From Polaromonas glacialis (GTDB taxonomy: Bacteria; Pseudomonadota; Gammaproteobacteria; Burkholderiales; Burkholderiaceae_C), in the NCBI RefSeq assembly GCF_000709345.1, contig NZ_KL448323.1, forward strand, positions 144,874 through 208,873: a stretch of DNA of 64,000 bases. The letters are read 5' to 3'. Below the pieces are notes generated by a model that was given only the letters and a program-made list of their open reading frames with translations, did no database searches and was not told the DNA's origin. The translations under genes and the position numbers were made by a program. This document shows positions 62,528 through 64,000 of the stretch, piece by piece (position 1 is the first letter of the stretch; each line of letters starts with the position of its first letter).

Positions 62528-64000
62528 CTACCAGTCTTCCTTCACCGCCAGCACCGCATCCCTGCCAGCGGCCGCGCGTCCGGCCAGCCAGGCGGTCAGC
62601 GTGCCGGCCAGCACCACGCTGGCGCACAGCAGCGCCAAGCGTCCCCACGGCACCTGCAGGTCCATGGTCCAGTGAAAGCTTTGCGGGTTGACGACAAACA
62701 CCAGCACGGTGGACACCGCCAGCCCGAGCGCCAGCCCGGCCAGCGCGCCAATCACCGTCCAGGCCGCGCCTTCACCGGCCACGACGGTCAAAATCTGCCG
62801 GCGTGTCAGCCCTAGGTGCGCGAGCAGGCCGAACTCCTTGCGCCGCGCCAGCACCTGCGCGCTGAAGCTGGCCGCCACGCCAAACAGGCCAATGGCAATC
62901 GCCACGCCCTGCAGCCAGTAGGTCACGGCAAAGCTGCGGTCGAAAATCTTCAGGGAAATGGCGCGGATCTGGCTGACCGAGGCCATTTCCAGCAAGGCGC
63001 CGCTGCCGCCTGACTGGCGGTCGGCCAGGCTGCGAATCGACTGCTGCACCTCGGCGTCAGGCACGCTGCCGTCGATCCACAGCGCCAGGTCGTTGACCCG
63101 CGCGTCGCTGCTCAGGCGCTCGAAATCGCGCTGGGCTATGGTGATGGCGCCAAACTGGCGCGCATAGTCGCGCCACACGCCAGCCACGAAGAATTTCTGG
63201 TTTGCTATGGAATTAATAGCTGGTTGCGCACGCCCTGATTGCGCAAAAGCACTAAAAGCCTGTGAAAGTGGCGTAAACACCGTGCCGGGCGCGGCGCCGT
63301 AAAGATCGACCATCGCTTCGCTCACGTAAATGCCGATCTGACCGGGAGGCACCCCGAGCGCCGCGCCGACCAGCGGCAGGTCGGTGGCAGGGTTGTCGAT
63401 GGGCCGGGAAATCAGCGTGACCGCTGGCTTGGCAGCATCGAGCAGTAGCGGCACGGTGCGCAGCGTGCTGACCCGTGCCACGCCGGGCAGGCTGCCGAGC
63501 GCATTGACAAACCCGGGAGAAAAATAGGCGGTGTCGCTGGCCGAGGCGCTCAGGGTGGAGCGCACGTACAGGTCGGCTGGCAGCAGCGTGTCCAGCCAGT
63601 TCGTGACCGAACCGCGAAAACTCGCCACCATCACCGTCAGCGCTACGGCCAGGCTGAGCGACGCGACCACGCCGCTGACGGCCACGGCCGCGCTTTCGCG
63701 CACCCGGCGCGCGCGCTCGACCGCCAGCATCGGCAGCAGGCGGTGTCGGGTCAACGGGCTGAGCCGGTCATAGAGCAGCGTGATCAGCCAGGGCAGCGCG
63801 GTGATGCCGCCGACCAGCAGCAGCGCCACCGAGACATAAGCCGCCAGCGGAATGCCGAACACCGGCGGCAGCATCGCCAGCAGGGCGCCGGCCGCGATCA
63901 GGAAAATACTCAGCCAGCGGCCGGCGCCCGACGCAGGCGCCAGGCCCAGCCCCTTGAGGGTTTGCGCGGGCGGCAGCTTTTGCGCCGCCCGCGCCGGCCA
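62528..64000 (-). CDS. FtsX-like ABC transporter permease, 3' part (continues past the window)
   Basis: The frame is open to the window edge, so the listed part is the C-terminal 490 residues of a longer MacB/FtsX-type permease, probably the kind with two FtsX domains. Membrane helices are visible near AAYVSVALLLVGGITALPWL, AAVAVSGVVASLSLAVALTV and three near the end (VAIAIGLFGVAASFSAQVLA; AWTVIGALAGLALGLAVSTV; ALLCASVVLAGTLTAWLAGR). It likely acts in lipoprotein or lipid export. The segment AFSAFAQSGRAQPAINSIAN encodes a copy of the AT-rich repeat. Confidence 0.85.
   Translation of the reverse strand, partial: WPARAAQKLPPAQTLKGLGLAPASGAGRWLSIFLIAAGALLAMLPPVFGIPLAAYVSVALLLVGGITALPWLITLLYDRLSPLTRHRLLPMLAVERARRVRESAAVAVSGVVASLSLAVALTVMVASFRGSVTNWLDTLLPADLYVRSTLSASASDTAYFSPGFVNALGSLPGVARVSTLRTVPLLLDAAKPAVTLISRPIDNPATDLPLVGAALGVPPGQIGIYVSEAMVDLYGAAPGTVFTPLSQAFSAFAQSGRAQPAINSIANQKFFVAGVWRDYARQFGAITIAQRDFERLSSDARVNDLALWIDGSVPDAEVQQSIRSLADRQSGGSGALLEMASVSQIRAISLKIFDRSFAVTYWLQGVAIAIGLFGVAASFSAQVLARRKEFGLLAHLGLTRRQILTVVAGEGAAWTVIGALAGLALGLAVSTVLVFVVNPQSFHWTMDLQVPWGRLALLCASVVLAGTLTAWLAGRAAAGRDAVLAVKEDW
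63201..63268. repeat. AT-rich palindromic repeat inside the FtsX-like gene (in frame)
   Basis: TTTGCTATGGAATTAATAGC, then TGGTTGCGCACGCCCTGATT and GCGCAAAAGCACTAAAAGCC, on the plus strand in reverse orientation. The gene is on the minus strand, so it reads the element in the same sense and frame as waaA and waaC do. Confidence 0.8.

Overview
The window looks like a chromosomal segment of a high-GC betaproteobacterium in the Burkholderiales, most likely Comamonadaceae and Polaromonas- or Rhodoferax-like. This is inferred from gene order (folC-dedD-cvpA-purF-metZ-gltX; pcm-rhodanese-tolC), the style of the proteins and two families of short dispersed repeats. There is no rRNA, prophage, transposase or CRISPR array. 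Almost all of the content is ordinary chromosomal housekeeping and metabolism.

Layout. 1-9.7 kb: yajQ, murB, a lipoprotein hydrolase, argG, ppnP, an ECF sigma/anti-sigma pair, a glycine-zipper protein, an ArsC-like protein. 8.4-15.4 kb: folC, dedD-like, cvpA, purF, metZ, gltX, all on the + strand. 15.5-16.7 kb: seven tRNA genes (Ala, then Glu-Asp three times, two of the 358-bp units being identical). 16.7-20.3 kb: a SNF2-type helicase followed by a SWIM zinc-finger protein with a basic AT-hook tail. 20.4-24.7 kb: potassium channel, DUF1345 protein, EamA exporter, and two alkylation-repair genes (ogt and a fused Ada-AlkA). 24.8-37.8 kb: a complete glycogen locus, with glgP-glgB-glgX-malQ diverging from glgC-glgA-pgm. 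37.9-40.3 kb: waaC-waaA for the LPS inner core. 40.5-44.1 kb: a small coiled-coil protein, tolC, rhodanese, pcm, tetR. 44.7-49.9 kb: glucarate dehydratase, a GH3 lipoprotein glycosidase and its probable LacI regulator with operators. 49.9-54.9 kb: YdcF, glutaryl-CoA dehydrogenase with a divergent LysR, msrA, a HepT/MntA toxin-antitoxin pair and a CBS protein. 55.1-58.5 kb: a zinc-type ABC importer diverging from a Fur-family regulator. 58.5-64 kb: DUF486, DUF47-pit under a probable Pho box, pssA, DUF2784, a small exported protein, and the 3' part of an FtsX-like permease that runs off the window.

The least ordinary signal is the repeats. An AT-rich element of about 60 bp (core AGCTAT...TAGCAA with GCGCAA arms) occurs about ten times. 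Besides intergenic copies, it sits in frame inside waaC, waaA and an ftsX-like gene, always in the same orientation and reading frame, and in the opposite orientation inside the ada-alkA gene; a further copy supplies the last codons of ada-alkA. A second, GC-rich element (core CCCCCCGAGGGGG) lies in frame inside pgm, directly after the stop codons of yajQ and a DMT gene, and between an ECF sigma factor and its anti-sigma factor, where it forms part of a 57-codon bridging ORF with ATGA overlaps at both ends. Together they resemble palindromic elements that are tolerated inside protein-coding genes. Other regulatory signals of note are a near-consensus Pho box before DUF47-pit, a perfect 16-bp palindrome at the GH3 promoter, and paired GCAA-N5-TTGC palindromes between the Fur-family gene and the metal importer.
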